Of a DNA stretch of 64,000 nt, positions 27,238 through 35,115 are shown piece by piece; within the stretch, counting starts at the first letter, position 1, and each line of letters starts with the position of its first letter. Made by a program: the position numbers and the translations under genes. The notes under the pieces were generated by a model that was given only the letters and a program-made list of their open reading frames with translations, did not search any database and was not told the DNA's origin. The DNA comes from MnTg04 sp964568075 (GTDB taxonomy: Bacteria; Pseudomonadota; Gammaproteobacteria; Steroidobacterales; MnTg04), in assembly GCA_964568075.1 (NCBI GenBank), contig CAZMOM010000004.1, positions 1 through 64,000 on the forward strand, read 5' to 3'.

Positions 27238-27570
27238 ATGGGCCTGATCGCCAACCTGGAGGCGATGCTCGCCGCCGGGCGCGATGATGCCTTGCTGCGG
27301 TATTCGCTGGGCACGGCCTTGCTTGCCGCACACAGGGCAAAGGAATCGCTCGCGCACCTGGAGCGTGCGGTCGCTCATAATCCTGGGTACTCCGCCGCCT
27401 GGAAAGCACTCGGCAAAGCCCGTGTGGCTGCCGGCAAAGAGGACGAAGCGACGAAAGCTTTCCGCTTGGGGATTTCTGCAGCGCAGGACAATGACGATAA
27501 ACAGGCCATGAAAGAAATGCAGGTTTTTTTACGGAGACTGGAAAAAGACATCGGGAAATATGCGGGTTAG
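27238..27570 (+). CDS. Small TPR protein
   Basis: A 110-residue protein consisting almost entirely of tetratricopeptide repeats: LLRYSLGTALLAAHRAKESLAHLERAV and AWKALGKARVAAGKEDEATKAFRLGI are two clear TPR units. No signal peptide. It starts 4 bases after trkH and its end overlaps dctQ by 11 bases, so it belongs to one run from trkA to dctM. Its partner is unknown. Confidence 0.82.
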   Translation: MGLIANLEAMLAAGRDDALLRYSLGTALLAAHRAKESLAHLERAVAHNPGYSAAWKALGKARVAAGKEDEATKAFRLGISAAQDNDDKQAMKEMQVFLRRLEKDIGKYAG

Positions 27571-28105
27571 CGAACAAATCGACACGGCTAACAGGGTACT
27601 GGGCGAAACCCTGTCCTGGCTGACCAGTTTGATGGTCCTGGTGACCTTTGTGGTCGTGGTTCTTCGCAAGGCGTTCGACACCGGCTGGATCGGGTTGCAA
27701 GAAAGCGTCACCTGGATGCATGCACTGGTGTTCATGCTGGCCGCCGCGTACACGCTGGGGCGCGATGAGCATGTCAGGGTCGATATTTTCTACCGCCGTA
27801 TGGACGAGCGAAAAAAGGCGCTGGTCAATTTGCTTGGTGCGCTGTTTCTGCTGGCGCCGACCTGTATTTTTCTGATTGTCGTCAGCTGGGATTATGTCGC
27901 CGCTTCCTGGGCCGTTTATGAAAGTTCCCGGGAAGCCGGCGGGCTGCCCGGTTTGTTTCTGTTGAAAAGCATTATCCCGTTGACTGCGCTGCTGCTGCTA
28001 TTGCAGGGCCTGTCCCAGGCATTAAGCGGTTTCCTCGCAGCGAGAAGCCGATGGCAGCAGGGAACGCCGGCAGAAGACCAAGTCAAGCGGGCCACAGAGC
28101 TATAG
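27560..28105 (+). CDS. dctQ: TRAP transporter small membrane subunit (DctQ)
   Basis: A 181-residue, four-helix DctQ-family protein, the small permease subunit of a TRAP transporter. Helices lie near residues 20–40, 53–65, 90–110 and 135–160. The family's WIGLQESVTWMHALVFMLAAAYTLGRDEHVRVDIFY block is present; the ...DEHVRVDI motif is typical of DctQ. Its start lies inside the end of the TPR gene. It pairs with dctM immediately downstream. Confidence 0.92.
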   Translation: MRVSEQIDTANRVLGETLSWLTSLMVLVTFVVVVLRKAFDTGWIGLQESVTWMHALVFMLAAAYTLGRDEHVRVDIFYRRMDERKKALVNLLGALFLLAPTCIFLIVVSWDYVAASWAVYESSREAGGLPGLFLLKSIIPLTALLLLLQGLSQALSGFLAARSRWQQGTPAEDQVKRATEL

Positions 28106-28107
28106 AC

Positions 28108-29493
28108 ATGGGCTTGATCGCCGGGCTGATGTTCATATCTGTTGTGCTGGTGCTGCTGGCCGGCTACCCGGTTGCCTTTACCCTGTCCGGGGTGGCTTTG
28201 CTGTTCGCCCTGGGCGGCGCTGTGTTCGGCGTATTCGATCCTGCGTTTCTCAGCGCAATGCCAAGCCGAATTTTCGGCATCATGGGCAACCAGACGCTGA
28301 TCGCAGTTCCCTTGTTTGTTTTTATGGGCGTGATGCTGGAGCGATCACGAATTGCGGAAAGCCTTCTGGACACGCTGAGCCTGCTTTTCGGGCCGTTGCG
28401 CGGCGGCCTCGGATTCTCGGTCACCCTGGTCGGGATGTTGCTGGCGGCAAGCACCGGAATCGTCGGCGCCACGGTCGTTACGATGGGGCTACTGTCGTTG
28501 CCGACGATGCTTCGGCGAGGCTATGACCCCGCGGTCGCCAGCGGCACGATCTGCGCCTCCGGAACCCTGGGTCAGATCATCCCACCCTCTATTATCCTGG
28601 TCATGCTGGCCGACGTATTGTCATCGTCGTACCAACAGGCCCAACTGGCGCAGGGGATATTCGCGCCAAAAACCGTATCGGTGGGCGATCTTTTTGCCGG
28701 GGCGCTGATCCCCGGCCTGCTGCTGGTCGGGTTGTACCTGCTCTGGCTGATGCTGGTCGCTTTTTTCCAGCCGCAGGCCATGCCCGCGATTTCCGCCAGC
28801 GAGCGCCGGGCCATGCGGGGGAAAAGTCTCTGGCGCCAGGTCATCCTGGTCCTGTTGCCGCCTTTATTGCTTATCCTGGCCGTGCTGGGATCGATCCTGG
28901 CCGGACTGGCAACGCCGACCGAAGCCGCGGCCGTCGGCGCCGTTGGTGCGATGCTAATGGCGCTGCAGCGCAAACAACTGGATCTGAGCCGCCTGCGCGA
29001 GGTCATGCGAACGACCACCCGAATCAGCAGCATGGTATTTATGATCCTGCTGGGCGCTTCATTTTTCTCACTGATATTCAGAGGCTTTGACGGCGATGAA
29101 GCTGTCCGTGCGGTGCTGGAAAACCTGCCCGGCGGCGTAATCGGCTCCATGCTGGTGGTCATGGCGCTGATGTTCCTGCTCGGCTTTGTCCTCGACTTTA
29201 TCGAAATTACTTTCGTCGTCGTGCCGATTGTCGCCCCGATTCTGCTGGTTATGGGTCTGGATCCGGTCTGGCTCGGCGTCATGTTCGCAATCAATCTGCA
29301 GACGTCGTTCCTGACGCCGCCGTTTGGCTTTTCGCTGTTTTACCTGCGCGGGGTGGCTCCTGACACGGTGACTACTTCCGCAATCTACCGCGGCGTCATT
29401 CCGTTCGTCTTCATACAGCTAATCGCGTTGCTGCTTCTGGCTTTGTGGCCCGAACTGGCAACCTGGTTGCCGGCACGTATATACGGCGGTTAG
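28108..29493 (+). CDS. dctM: TRAP transporter large membrane subunit (DctM)
   Basis: A 461-residue, roughly twelve-helix sodium-coupled permease subunit. Typical DctM segments are PSRIFGIMGNQTLIAVPLFVFMG, GATVVTMGLLSLPTMLRRGYD, SGTICASGTLGQIIPPSIILVMLAD and LQTSFLTPPFGFSLFYLRGV. The frame is open upstream to 28051, but the ATG at 28108 follows the dctQ stop by two bases and starts the first helix. Its TAG stop lies inside an inverted repeat whose other arm holds the stop of the facing dctP gene. Confidence 0.94.
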   Translation: MGLIAGLMFISVVLVLLAGYPVAFTLSGVALLFALGGAVFGVFDPAFLSAMPSRIFGIMGNQTLIAVPLFVFMGVMLERSRIAESLLDTLSLLFGPLRGGLGFSVTLVGMLLAASTGIVGATVVTMGLLSLPTMLRRGYDPAVASGTICASGTLGQIIPPSIILVMLADVLSSSYQQAQLAQGIFAPKTVSVGDLFAGALIPGLLLVGLYLLWLMLVAFFQPQAMPAISASERRAMRGKSLWRQVILVLLPPLLLILAVLGSILAGLATPTEAAAVGAVGAMLMALQRKQLDLSRLREVMRTTTRISSMVFMILLGASFFSLIFRGFDGDEAVRAVLENLPGGVIGSMLVVMALMFLLGFVLDFIEITFVVVPIVAPILLVMGLDPVWLGVMFAINLQTSFLTPPFGFSLFYLRGVAPDTVTTSAIYRGVIPFVFIQLIALLLLALWPELATWLPARIYGG

Positions 29494-29734
29494 CCCGCAT
29501 GTCACCAAGGCGGTAGCCGCTAGGGTATAAGGAATGGCAGGATCAGGTTTTTTTGCCGCATCGGTCCGTTGAATGCTGGTTACAGTTTGTACACCGACGT
29601 CCACCTATCGCGGATTCTGGCTGAGCGCAGGTCTGGAGCGAAACCCAAAGCGGTAGCGATGGGTTGAGTGAAGACCAAGCTCGGGTGTCCGAGCCCTCAG
29701 CCAGAATCCGCGATCCTTGGTGGCATGCGGACTA
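29491..29734. repeat. Inverted-repeat element filling the dctM–dctP gap
   Basis: The arms are TAGCCCGCATGTCACCAAGG at 29491–29510 and, reading the minus strand, TAGTCCGCATGCCACCAAGG at 29734–29715. They match at 18 of 20 positions. Each arm begins with the TAG stop codon of the adjacent gene, dctM on plus and dctP on minus. The right arm directly abuts a second, 19-bp perfect inverted repeat (29607–29625 with 29696–29714). No protein is encoded. It looks like a small non-autonomous mobile or palindromic element, or a bidirectional terminator derived from one. No target-site duplication was found. Confidence 0.6.
29607..29714. other. Predicted three-way-junction hairpin within the inverted-repeat element
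   Basis: A 108-base segment folds on paper into a closing 19-bp perfect stem (29607–29625 with 29696–29714) holding two arms. Arm A pairs GGTCT at 29630–29634 with AGACC at 29672–29676 and, inside it, AACCCA at 29642–29647 with TGGGTT at 29660–29665. Arm B is GCTCGG–GTGT–CCGAGC at 29679–29694. All pairs are Watson-Crick. There is no T-run, so it is not a plain terminator. It could be a structured RNA, or DNA recognised as a hairpin. Function unknown. Confidence 0.5.
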
Positions 29735-30847
29735 GGAGTCTGCGGTGCCCATCAGGAGGCGCGCGTCGAAATAAGATCTTTCGGATATCTCCAGCCACTG
29801 CGAGGTATTACGCTGGAACTCCCGGTAGGAAGCATACACGCGCGCCACCATATCGTCCTCGGCCGCCAACTCCTCCAGCACTTCCAGCGACAACTGTTTC
29901 AGGCGCCGCAGGACACTTTCCGGCAGGGGCTTTGGAATGATGCCGTGTTCCGCTGCCAGCACGCGCAATGCGCGTTGATTCTGCGCCGTGTAATCGGCCA
30001 GCATGTCGTCGTTCGCCGCCCGACAGGACAGTAGCACGATCTCCTGCAAGTCCGCGGGCAGTGAGTCGAACTCTTGCTTGTTAAAAATTGCCTCCAGCGT
30101 GGCGCATGGCTCGTGCCACCCGGGGTAGTAATAATGTTTCGCCGCTTTGTGCAAGCCAAATGCCAGGTCGTTATAGGGTCCTATCCATTCGGCTGCATCG
30201 ATGTTGCCGGTCTGCAAGGCGGTAAAAACTTCCGCGCCGGGGACGTTGACCGGCGTGCCTCCCGCACGTTTGAGTACCTCGGCCCCTAGGCCCGGTATTC
30301 TCATCTTCAGCCCCTTCAAGTCGTCGACGCTGTTGATTTCCTTGTTAAACCAGCCGGCCATTTGCGCGCCGGTATTGCCGGCCGGCGCAGGCATGAGGTT
30401 GAACGGCGCGTACAGCTCCTTCCACAGGTCCCAGCCGCCTCCGTAAAAAAGCCAGGCGTTCATTTCCTGTGCATTCATGCCAAACGGAACGGCTGCGAAG
30501 AATTGCGAGGCCGCCGCCTTGCCCTTCCAGTAATATGCCGCCCCATGCGCCATCTGGACCGTGCCGGAGGAAACCGCATCGAAGGCCTCGTAGGCCGGCA
30601 CCAGTTCGCCACCGCCATATACCTTGATTCGAATCCGACCGCTACTCGCTGTTTCTATACGTCTTGCCAGGCGATTGGCGCCGATTCCCGCACCCGGAAA
30701 ATTTGGCGGCCAGGTGGTGACCATTTTCCACTGGTACACCTGTTGCGGATCACCGCACACCGTCGCGGCTTGTTTTTGACCGCATCCGGACAGGCCTGCC
30801 AGTACGGCACCGGCCCCGAATCCTTTGATTAACTGCCTTCTTTTCAT
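29732..30847 (-). CDS. dctP: TRAP transporter substrate-binding protein (DctP/TakP-like), Tat signal
   Basis: Periplasmic solute receptor, 371 residues. It starts MKRRQLIKGFGAGAVLAGLSGC: a Tat-like twin arginine followed by a lipobox, so it is probably an exported lipoprotein. The mature part closely resembles TakP of Rhodobacter sphaeroides, which binds 2-oxo acids: ELVPAYEAFDAVSSGTVQMAHGAAYYW, AVPFGMNAQEMNAWLFYGGG, GNTGAQMAGWF, LKMRIPG and YYYPGWHEP. A GAGGAC site precedes the ATG at 30847; an upstream ATG at 30886 lacks this support. Unusually, it faces dctQM rather than lying in line with them. Confidence 0.93.
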   Translation of the reverse strand: MKRRQLIKGFGAGAVLAGLSGCGQKQAATVCGDPQQVYQWKMVTTWPPNFPGAGIGANRLARRIETASSGRIRIKVYGGGELVPAYEAFDAVSSGTVQMAHGAAYYWKGKAAASQFFAAVPFGMNAQEMNAWLFYGGGWDLWKELYAPFNLMPAPAGNTGAQMAGWFNKEINSVDDLKGLKMRIPGLGAEVLKRAGGTPVNVPGAEVFTALQTGNIDAAEWIGPYNDLAFGLHKAAKHYYYPGWHEPCATLEAIFNKQEFDSLPADLQEIVLLSCRAANDDMLADYTAQNQRALRVLAAEHGIIPKPLPESVLRRLKQLSLEVLEELAAEDDMVARVYASYREFQRNTSQWLEISERSYFDARLLMGTADS

Positions 30848-31265
30848 GGTGTCCTCGGGTTTTTCAGGAAGTGAATGATAATGCATGAAGCGTCATAGCA
30901 ACGCTATACGATCCGGTTTCATGACAATTAACACCGAAAATCGTTGAAAAATACATTGCGCTCCCCACTAATGCGTTTAATCTGCGGTTAAACCCATAAA
31001 TTTTCCTACTTCATGATTATTTTTACATAAATGGATAATTTGACATCGTAACCAACTATAAGTCATCTAAAGTGGGTTTTTATGCGATTTTTAATCAGAA
31101 AATAAAAGAACAAGAGCATCTTTGCCCCAGCGACCCGCTTCCTGGTCAGAGCTGTTGATTCGCCGCAGCGACAGTCTGCGCCGGCCGCAAGGCTCCCCTG
31201 GTTTTCAGAAAACTTTGACAGTCTGTGCAGGCACATGACCACAATACCGCCACCGAGGAGCGCCA
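30848..31265. other. 418-base AT-rich intergenic region between dctP and dtd
   Basis: A divergent promoter region for dctP (leftward) and dtd (rightward). The part from about 30890 to 31110 is clearly richer in A+T than its neighbours. It contains no open frame longer than a few codons and no tRNA-like fold that I can see. A GAGGAG ribosome-binding site for dtd lies at its right end. No operator is recognisable. Confidence 0.6.
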
Positions 31266-31709
31266 ATGATCGGATTGCTACAAAGAGTCAGCGAGGCCCG
31301 GGTCGATGTCGACGGTCGAACGGTCGGCGAGATTGGCCCGGGCCTGCTCGTGCTCGTTGGGGTGGAGCAAGGAGACACCCGCGCGCAGGCAAGGAGGCTG
31401 GCGGAGCGGTTGGTCGCCTACCGGGTTTTCGGCGACAGCGCAGACAAAATGAACCTGGGGCTTGCGGATAAAGGGGGCGGCCTGTTGCTGGTCCCCCAGT
31501 TCACGCTGGTGGCGAATACCCGTAAGGGCTTGAGACCCAGCTTTACCCGCGCGGCGGATCCGGTACAGGGTCGCGAGCTGTTTGCCGAGCTGGTTGGCTG
31601 CGCAAGGCGAATTCACGCTCCGGTGGAAACAGGTGAGTTCGGTGCCAATATGCAGGTGTCGCTGGTCAACGATGGCCCGGTGACGTTCTGGCTGCAGACC
31701 GGGCCCTGA
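31266..31709 (+). CDS. dtd: D-aminoacyl-tRNA deacylase
   Basis: Removes D-amino acids (and glycine from tRNA-Ala) mischarged onto tRNA. 147 residues, the normal length. It begins MIGLLQRVSEARVDVDGRTVG. The two active-site motifs are present as VPQFTLVANTRKGLRPSF and NDGPVTFWLQT, the latter with the Gly-cisPro pair. The first motif has Pro where the usual form has Ser (SQFTL), a variation worth noting. It lies upstream of tatA on the same strand. Confidence 0.95.
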   Translation: MIGLLQRVSEARVDVDGRTVGEIGPGLLVLVGVEQGDTRAQARRLAERLVAYRVFGDSADKMNLGLADKGGGLLLVPQFTLVANTRKGLRPSFTRAADPVQGRELFAELVGCARRIHAPVETGEFGANMQVSLVNDGPVTFWLQTGP

Positions 31710-31781
31710 ATACAACCGGTGGCCGGGTAATTTTTCCGTCAGTGGCGTATTATTTCGGTTCTGCAATAACAGGAGAGGCTC

Positions 31782-32030
31782 ATGGGTCTCGGTGGTATCA
31801 GTGTCTGGCAGCTGCTGATTGTTCTGTTGATCGTGGTTTTGCTTTTCGGCACCAAGAGGCTGCGCTCGATCGGCAACGACCTCGGTGACGCAGTCAGGGG
31901 CTTCCGCAAGGCGGTTGATGACGGCGAGCAAGAGCAGGCACACCAGCAGCTCAGCCAGGGCCCGGAATCCGACACGCCTGCAGCATCGGCTGAAAACCAG
32001 GAAGCCGGAAATAACGACAAGCACGATTAG
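31782..32030 (+). CDS. tatA: Sec-independent translocase subunit TatA
   Basis: Pore-forming subunit of the twin-arginine export system, 82 residues. A single N-terminal helix (WQLLIVLLIVVLLFGTKRLRSIG) is followed by the FGTKRLRSIGNDLGDAVRGFRKA amphipathic helix that typifies TatA, and then a charged tail. AGGAGAGG precedes the ATG. The tatABC operon is complete, and two probable Tat substrates are encoded in this window (11329–11913 and 29732–30847). Confidence 0.95.
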   Translation: MGLGGISVWQLLIVLLIVVLLFGTKRLRSIGNDLGDAVRGFRKAVDDGEQEQAHQQLSQGPESDTPAASAENQEAGNNDKHD

Positions 32031-32035
32031 CACCG

Positions 32036-32275
32036 ATGTTTGATATCGGCTTTTGGGAGCTGGTCATTCTTTTCGCCCTGGCGCTCGTAGTACTGGGGCC
32101 GCGGCGGTTACCCGAACTGGCAGCAAACCTTGGCCGTTGGATCGGCCGCGCCCGTTATATGGCGCGTTCGCTAAAGACCCAGATCGACACCGAGCTCGCC
32201 ATCGAAAAAGCGAAGGCAGCAGCCCAGGAGCGGCCGGAAAAACCGACGGAGCCAGCGGACAGTGACCCAGGTTGA
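32036..32275 (+). CDS. tatB: Sec-independent translocase subunit TatB (short form)
   Basis: Substrate-receptor subunit that works with TatC. It starts MFDIGFWELVILFALALVVLGPRRLPELA, the TatB form of the helix with the conserved LGPxRLPE motif. At 79 residues it lacks most of the long C-terminal tail of E. coli TatB (171 residues). It lies 5 bases after tatA, and its end overlaps tatC by 14 bases. Confidence 0.93.
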   Translation: MFDIGFWELVILFALALVVLGPRRLPELAANLGRWIGRARYMARSLKTQIDTELAIEKAKAAAQERPEKPTEPADSDPG

Positions 32276-33041
32276 CGATCAGCAACAAGGCGGTGAAGCC
32301 AGCCTGATTTCGCATTTACTCGAATTACGCACGCGGCTGATGAGAGCTGGCGTAGCGATCATCATCCTGTTTTTTTGCCTGTGGCCGTTCAGCGATCAGC
32401 TGTTCTCGCTGGCCGCGGCGCCACTGATCGCAAAACTTCCTGCAGACTCGACGATGATAGCCACCCAGGTCGCGTCTCCGTTTCTGACGCCGTTCAAACT
32501 GACCATAGTGGCTTCTGTGTTTCTCGCGATGCCAGTCATTCTTTATCAGATCTGGTCATTCGTCGCACCCGGCCTCTATCAGCGCGAAAAACGCTTCACC
32601 ATACCGCTGCTGGTCTCCAGCATACTGCTTTTCTACCTGGGCGTAGCGTTCGCCTATTTCGCCGTTTTTCCGCTGATGTTTGCCTTTTTCAATGCGGTGG
32701 CGCCGGCAGGCGTTGCCGTGATGACCGACATCTCCCATTACCTCGATTTTATCCTGGTACTTTTTTTCGCGTTTGGTCTGGCGTTCGAAGTGCCGATAGC
32801 GACCGTACTTCTCGTCTGGAGCGGTTTCGTTACGCCAGCCAGCCTGGCCGGCAAGCGCACTTATGTTTTTCTTTCCGCCTTTGTCATCGGAATGTTGCTG
32901 ACCCCGCCCGATATTATTTCACAGACTATGCTTGCGGTCCCGATGTACCTGCTTTTTGAGGCGGGAATCATCATGTCGCGAATAATAGTGCCTGGATACA
33001 AGGAAGTCGAGGCACAGAAATCCGATCGGCCTGAGGAATAA
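32262..33041 (+). CDS. tatC: Sec-independent translocase subunit TatC
   Basis: Six-helix membrane receptor for twin-arginine signals, 259 residues. Conserved features are SLISHLLELRTRLMRAG near the N terminus, LTIVASVFLAMPVILYQIWSFVAPGLYQREKR, and the F..FGLAFEVPIATVLL region. The start is GTG at 32262, inside tatB, implying translational coupling. A bidirectional terminator follows. Confidence 0.96.
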   Translation: MTQVDDQQQGGEASLISHLLELRTRLMRAGVAIIILFFCLWPFSDQLFSLAAAPLIAKLPADSTMIATQVASPFLTPFKLTIVASVFLAMPVILYQIWSFVAPGLYQREKRFTIPLLVSSILLFYLGVAFAYFAVFPLMFAFFNAVAPAGVAVMTDISHYLDFILVLFFAFGLAFEVPIATVLLVWSGFVTPASLAGKRTYVFLSAFVIGMLLTPPDIISQTMLAVPMYLLFEAGIIMSRIIVPGYKEVEAQKSDRPEE

Positions 33042-33121
33042 TTTCTGCCGGACTTATTTCGTATGTTCCCGGGATTCCGGCGCATGAATCTGCAATAGAA
33101 CAAGCGCGTCGGCAGAAAAAC

Positions 33122-33145
33122 AAAGGGGGCCAAAGGCCCCCTTTT
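33122..33145. terminator. Bidirectional terminator between tatC and the POT transporter gene
   Basis: A perfect 10-bp stem, AAAGGGGGCC paired with GGCCCCCTTT, with a 3-base loop. It is flanked by A on one side and T on the other, so it can stop transcription from both convergent genes. Confidence 0.88.
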
Positions 33146-33155
33146 CCCGAAGTGC

Positions 33156-34655
33156 TTACTTGACTCCGTGCATCAATTTATCGAATTTAGGCGCAAACAG
33201 CAGGTAGGCGCCACCGACTACCAGGCCCAGTATGAACAACTGCCAGTAAACCGTGGAGTACTGGCTGATGGTCGATGCGGCTTCAGCGTGACCGCCCTCA
33301 CCGCCACTGGCCACCGCTGCGATGATGCCGGCGATGTACTGTGCCATCGCTATGGACAGGAACCAGCCGCCCATGGCCAGCCCGACTTCTTTCGGTGCAG
33401 CCAGCTTGGTCACCATCGACAGACCGATCGGCGAGAGACAGAGCTCTCCCGTCGTATGAAAAAAGTAGCACAACAGGAGCATGAACCATGGAATCAGACC
33501 CGCTGCGTCTTGCATATTGTTGATCGCAAAAACAAGAATGAAGAAACCGAAACCGACCTGTACCAGCCCCAGTCCGAACTTGCGTGGAATCGAAGGATTA
33601 AGTTTCCTTTTTTCGAGCCGGGGCCAGAGCGTCGCAAATAAAGGGGCCAGCAACAGTATAAACAAGGGATTCGCACTTTGGAACGCCGCGAAATGGATCG
33701 TAAACAAGCCCGTATCGAGATCGACAAAATCCTTGGCCAGGAAGTTCAGGGAACTGCCGGCCTGCTCAAACAACGACCAGAAAATCGCATTGGCAAGAAA
33801 AAGAATCAACATGACGATATACCGGTGCAACTGAACCTTGTCGCCGCTCCTGATGCCGGAGCCAACGAAATAGATCACCAGGCCGATCATGATCGTTACC
33901 AGCATGTACCCCAGGATCACGCTCTCGCTGAGCAGGAAATAGATGAGTGGCACGGCAAGAAGCGCGCCAGCCCCGACCGCAAAGAATTTTCCCCAGCCTT
34001 CATCGCCTTCCGGCGGAAGGCCAACGCGTCCCAGCGATTTCTTGGCGAGTTCAAGAAAAAGTGTGCTGAAAATCATACCGATACCGGCCGCGAAGAAACC
34101 CCATTGGTACCCGTACCTCACGCCTATCCAGGCTGCGGTTACCAGTGGCGCAGCCAGCGCGCCCAGGTTGATGCCCATATAAAAAATGGTAAATCCGCTG
34201 TCTCTGCGGATGTCGTCCGGCGCGTACAGCTGCCCGACCATCGTCGAAATATTTGGCTTGAACAGGCCATTACCCGCCACGATCAACGCCAGACCGACCA
34301 GGAACATCTTCATTTCGGGGATCAGGAGCATGAACAGACCCGAAGCCATGATCAATGCGCCCAACAATATTGATCGTTGGAATCCCAGAATACGATCGGC
34401 AATATATCCACCCACGATACCGGTGGCATAAACCAAAGCGGTATAGCCGCCATAGACCAGGCTGGCCTGAGCATTCGCTTCACCCGAATTCAGATGACTA
34501 AAAAAAACGATGGCGACATATGGAGCCAGCACAGCACGCATACCGTAATAAGCGAACCGTTCCCAAAGCTCGATGTTGAACAACTGCCAAAGGGCCTTCG
34601 GATGGCCAAGAAATTCTCCTGCCGGAATGTCAGGTCGGTTGAGTTCACTGCTCAC
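33156..34655 (-). CDS. POT family proton-coupled oligopeptide transporter
   Basis: A 499-residue, twelve-or-more-helix transporter of the POT/PTR family, importing di- and tripeptides with protons. The family signatures are intact: ELWERFAYYGMRA (the ExxER proton-coupling motif) near residue 29, GGYIADRILGFQRSI, GNGLFKPNISTMVGQLY and FTIFYMGINLGALAAPLV. The C-terminal CYFFHTTGELCLSPIGLSMVTKLAP-type segment is also present. It is divergent from an M2 peptidase lipoprotein, which suggests a shared role in peptide use. Confidence 0.94.
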   Translation of the reverse strand: MSSELNRPDIPAGEFLGHPKALWQLFNIELWERFAYYGMRAVLAPYVAIVFFSHLNSGEANAQASLVYGGYTALVYATGIVGGYIADRILGFQRSILLGALIMASGLFMLLIPEMKMFLVGLALIVAGNGLFKPNISTMVGQLYAPDDIRRDSGFTIFYMGINLGALAAPLVTAAWIGVRYGYQWGFFAAGIGMIFSTLFLELAKKSLGRVGLPPEGDEGWGKFFAVGAGALLAVPLIYFLLSESVILGYMLVTIMIGLVIYFVGSGIRSGDKVQLHRYIVMLILFLANAIFWSLFEQAGSSLNFLAKDFVDLDTGLFTIHFAAFQSANPLFILLLAPLFATLWPRLEKRKLNPSIPRKFGLGLVQVGFGFFILVFAINNMQDAAGLIPWFMLLLCYFFHTTGELCLSPIGLSMVTKLAAPKEVGLAMGGWFLSIAMAQYIAGIIAAVASGGEGGHAEAASTISQYSTVYWQLFILGLVVGGAYLLFAPKFDKLMHGVK

Positions 34656-35115
34656 GGTTTCCCTCCAAGACTCGATAAAATCGATTTTTTATTTTTGCGC
34701 ACGTTGCGCGATTACCAGCTCACCATCAAGGCATCGAACCGTAAAACAGGAACGATCCTTGTGTCGGGCGCTTTGCTCACGCACCGTTATTCAATCCACT
34801 GCTTACAAAACAATGCCGGTAACTTGCGCCTGTGCCGCAAGACCTACCGGCAACAAAGCGCTCATTATAGCCGCCGAACAGTGGTAGCTGACGACTTCTG
34901 CAGCGAAAAAGGGGCTTTGTGTCTGCATTTTATCCATCGGTGGCGCATTCCTGCCTCAGTGGAGCCGATCAATCGATGTCGAGTTCCAGTGAGGCGCCGT
35001 GCGCTCACCAGGAAAACAGCCTGATGATGCTATGCAACATTCAGCATCTGGCAACGCTCCCCGGTTTTGCATACACTTCTTGGCCGCCCACATCCGCAAA
35101 TACGAAAGGACCATT
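34656..35115. other. 460-base divergent region between the POT and M2 peptidase genes
   Basis: The region contains the upstream sequences of both divergent genes. The first ~40 bases beyond the POT start include an AT-rich stretch likely to be its promoter. Short frames in it show no family resemblance, and I see no tRNA or clear operator. AAAGGA before 35116 is the peptidase ribosome-binding site. Confidence 0.55.

Noticed and set aside
33043..33118. Inverted repeat TTTCTGCCG / CGGCAGAAA after tatC
   Set aside because: A 9-bp stem with a 58-base loop next to a strong simple terminator; no separate role can be supported.
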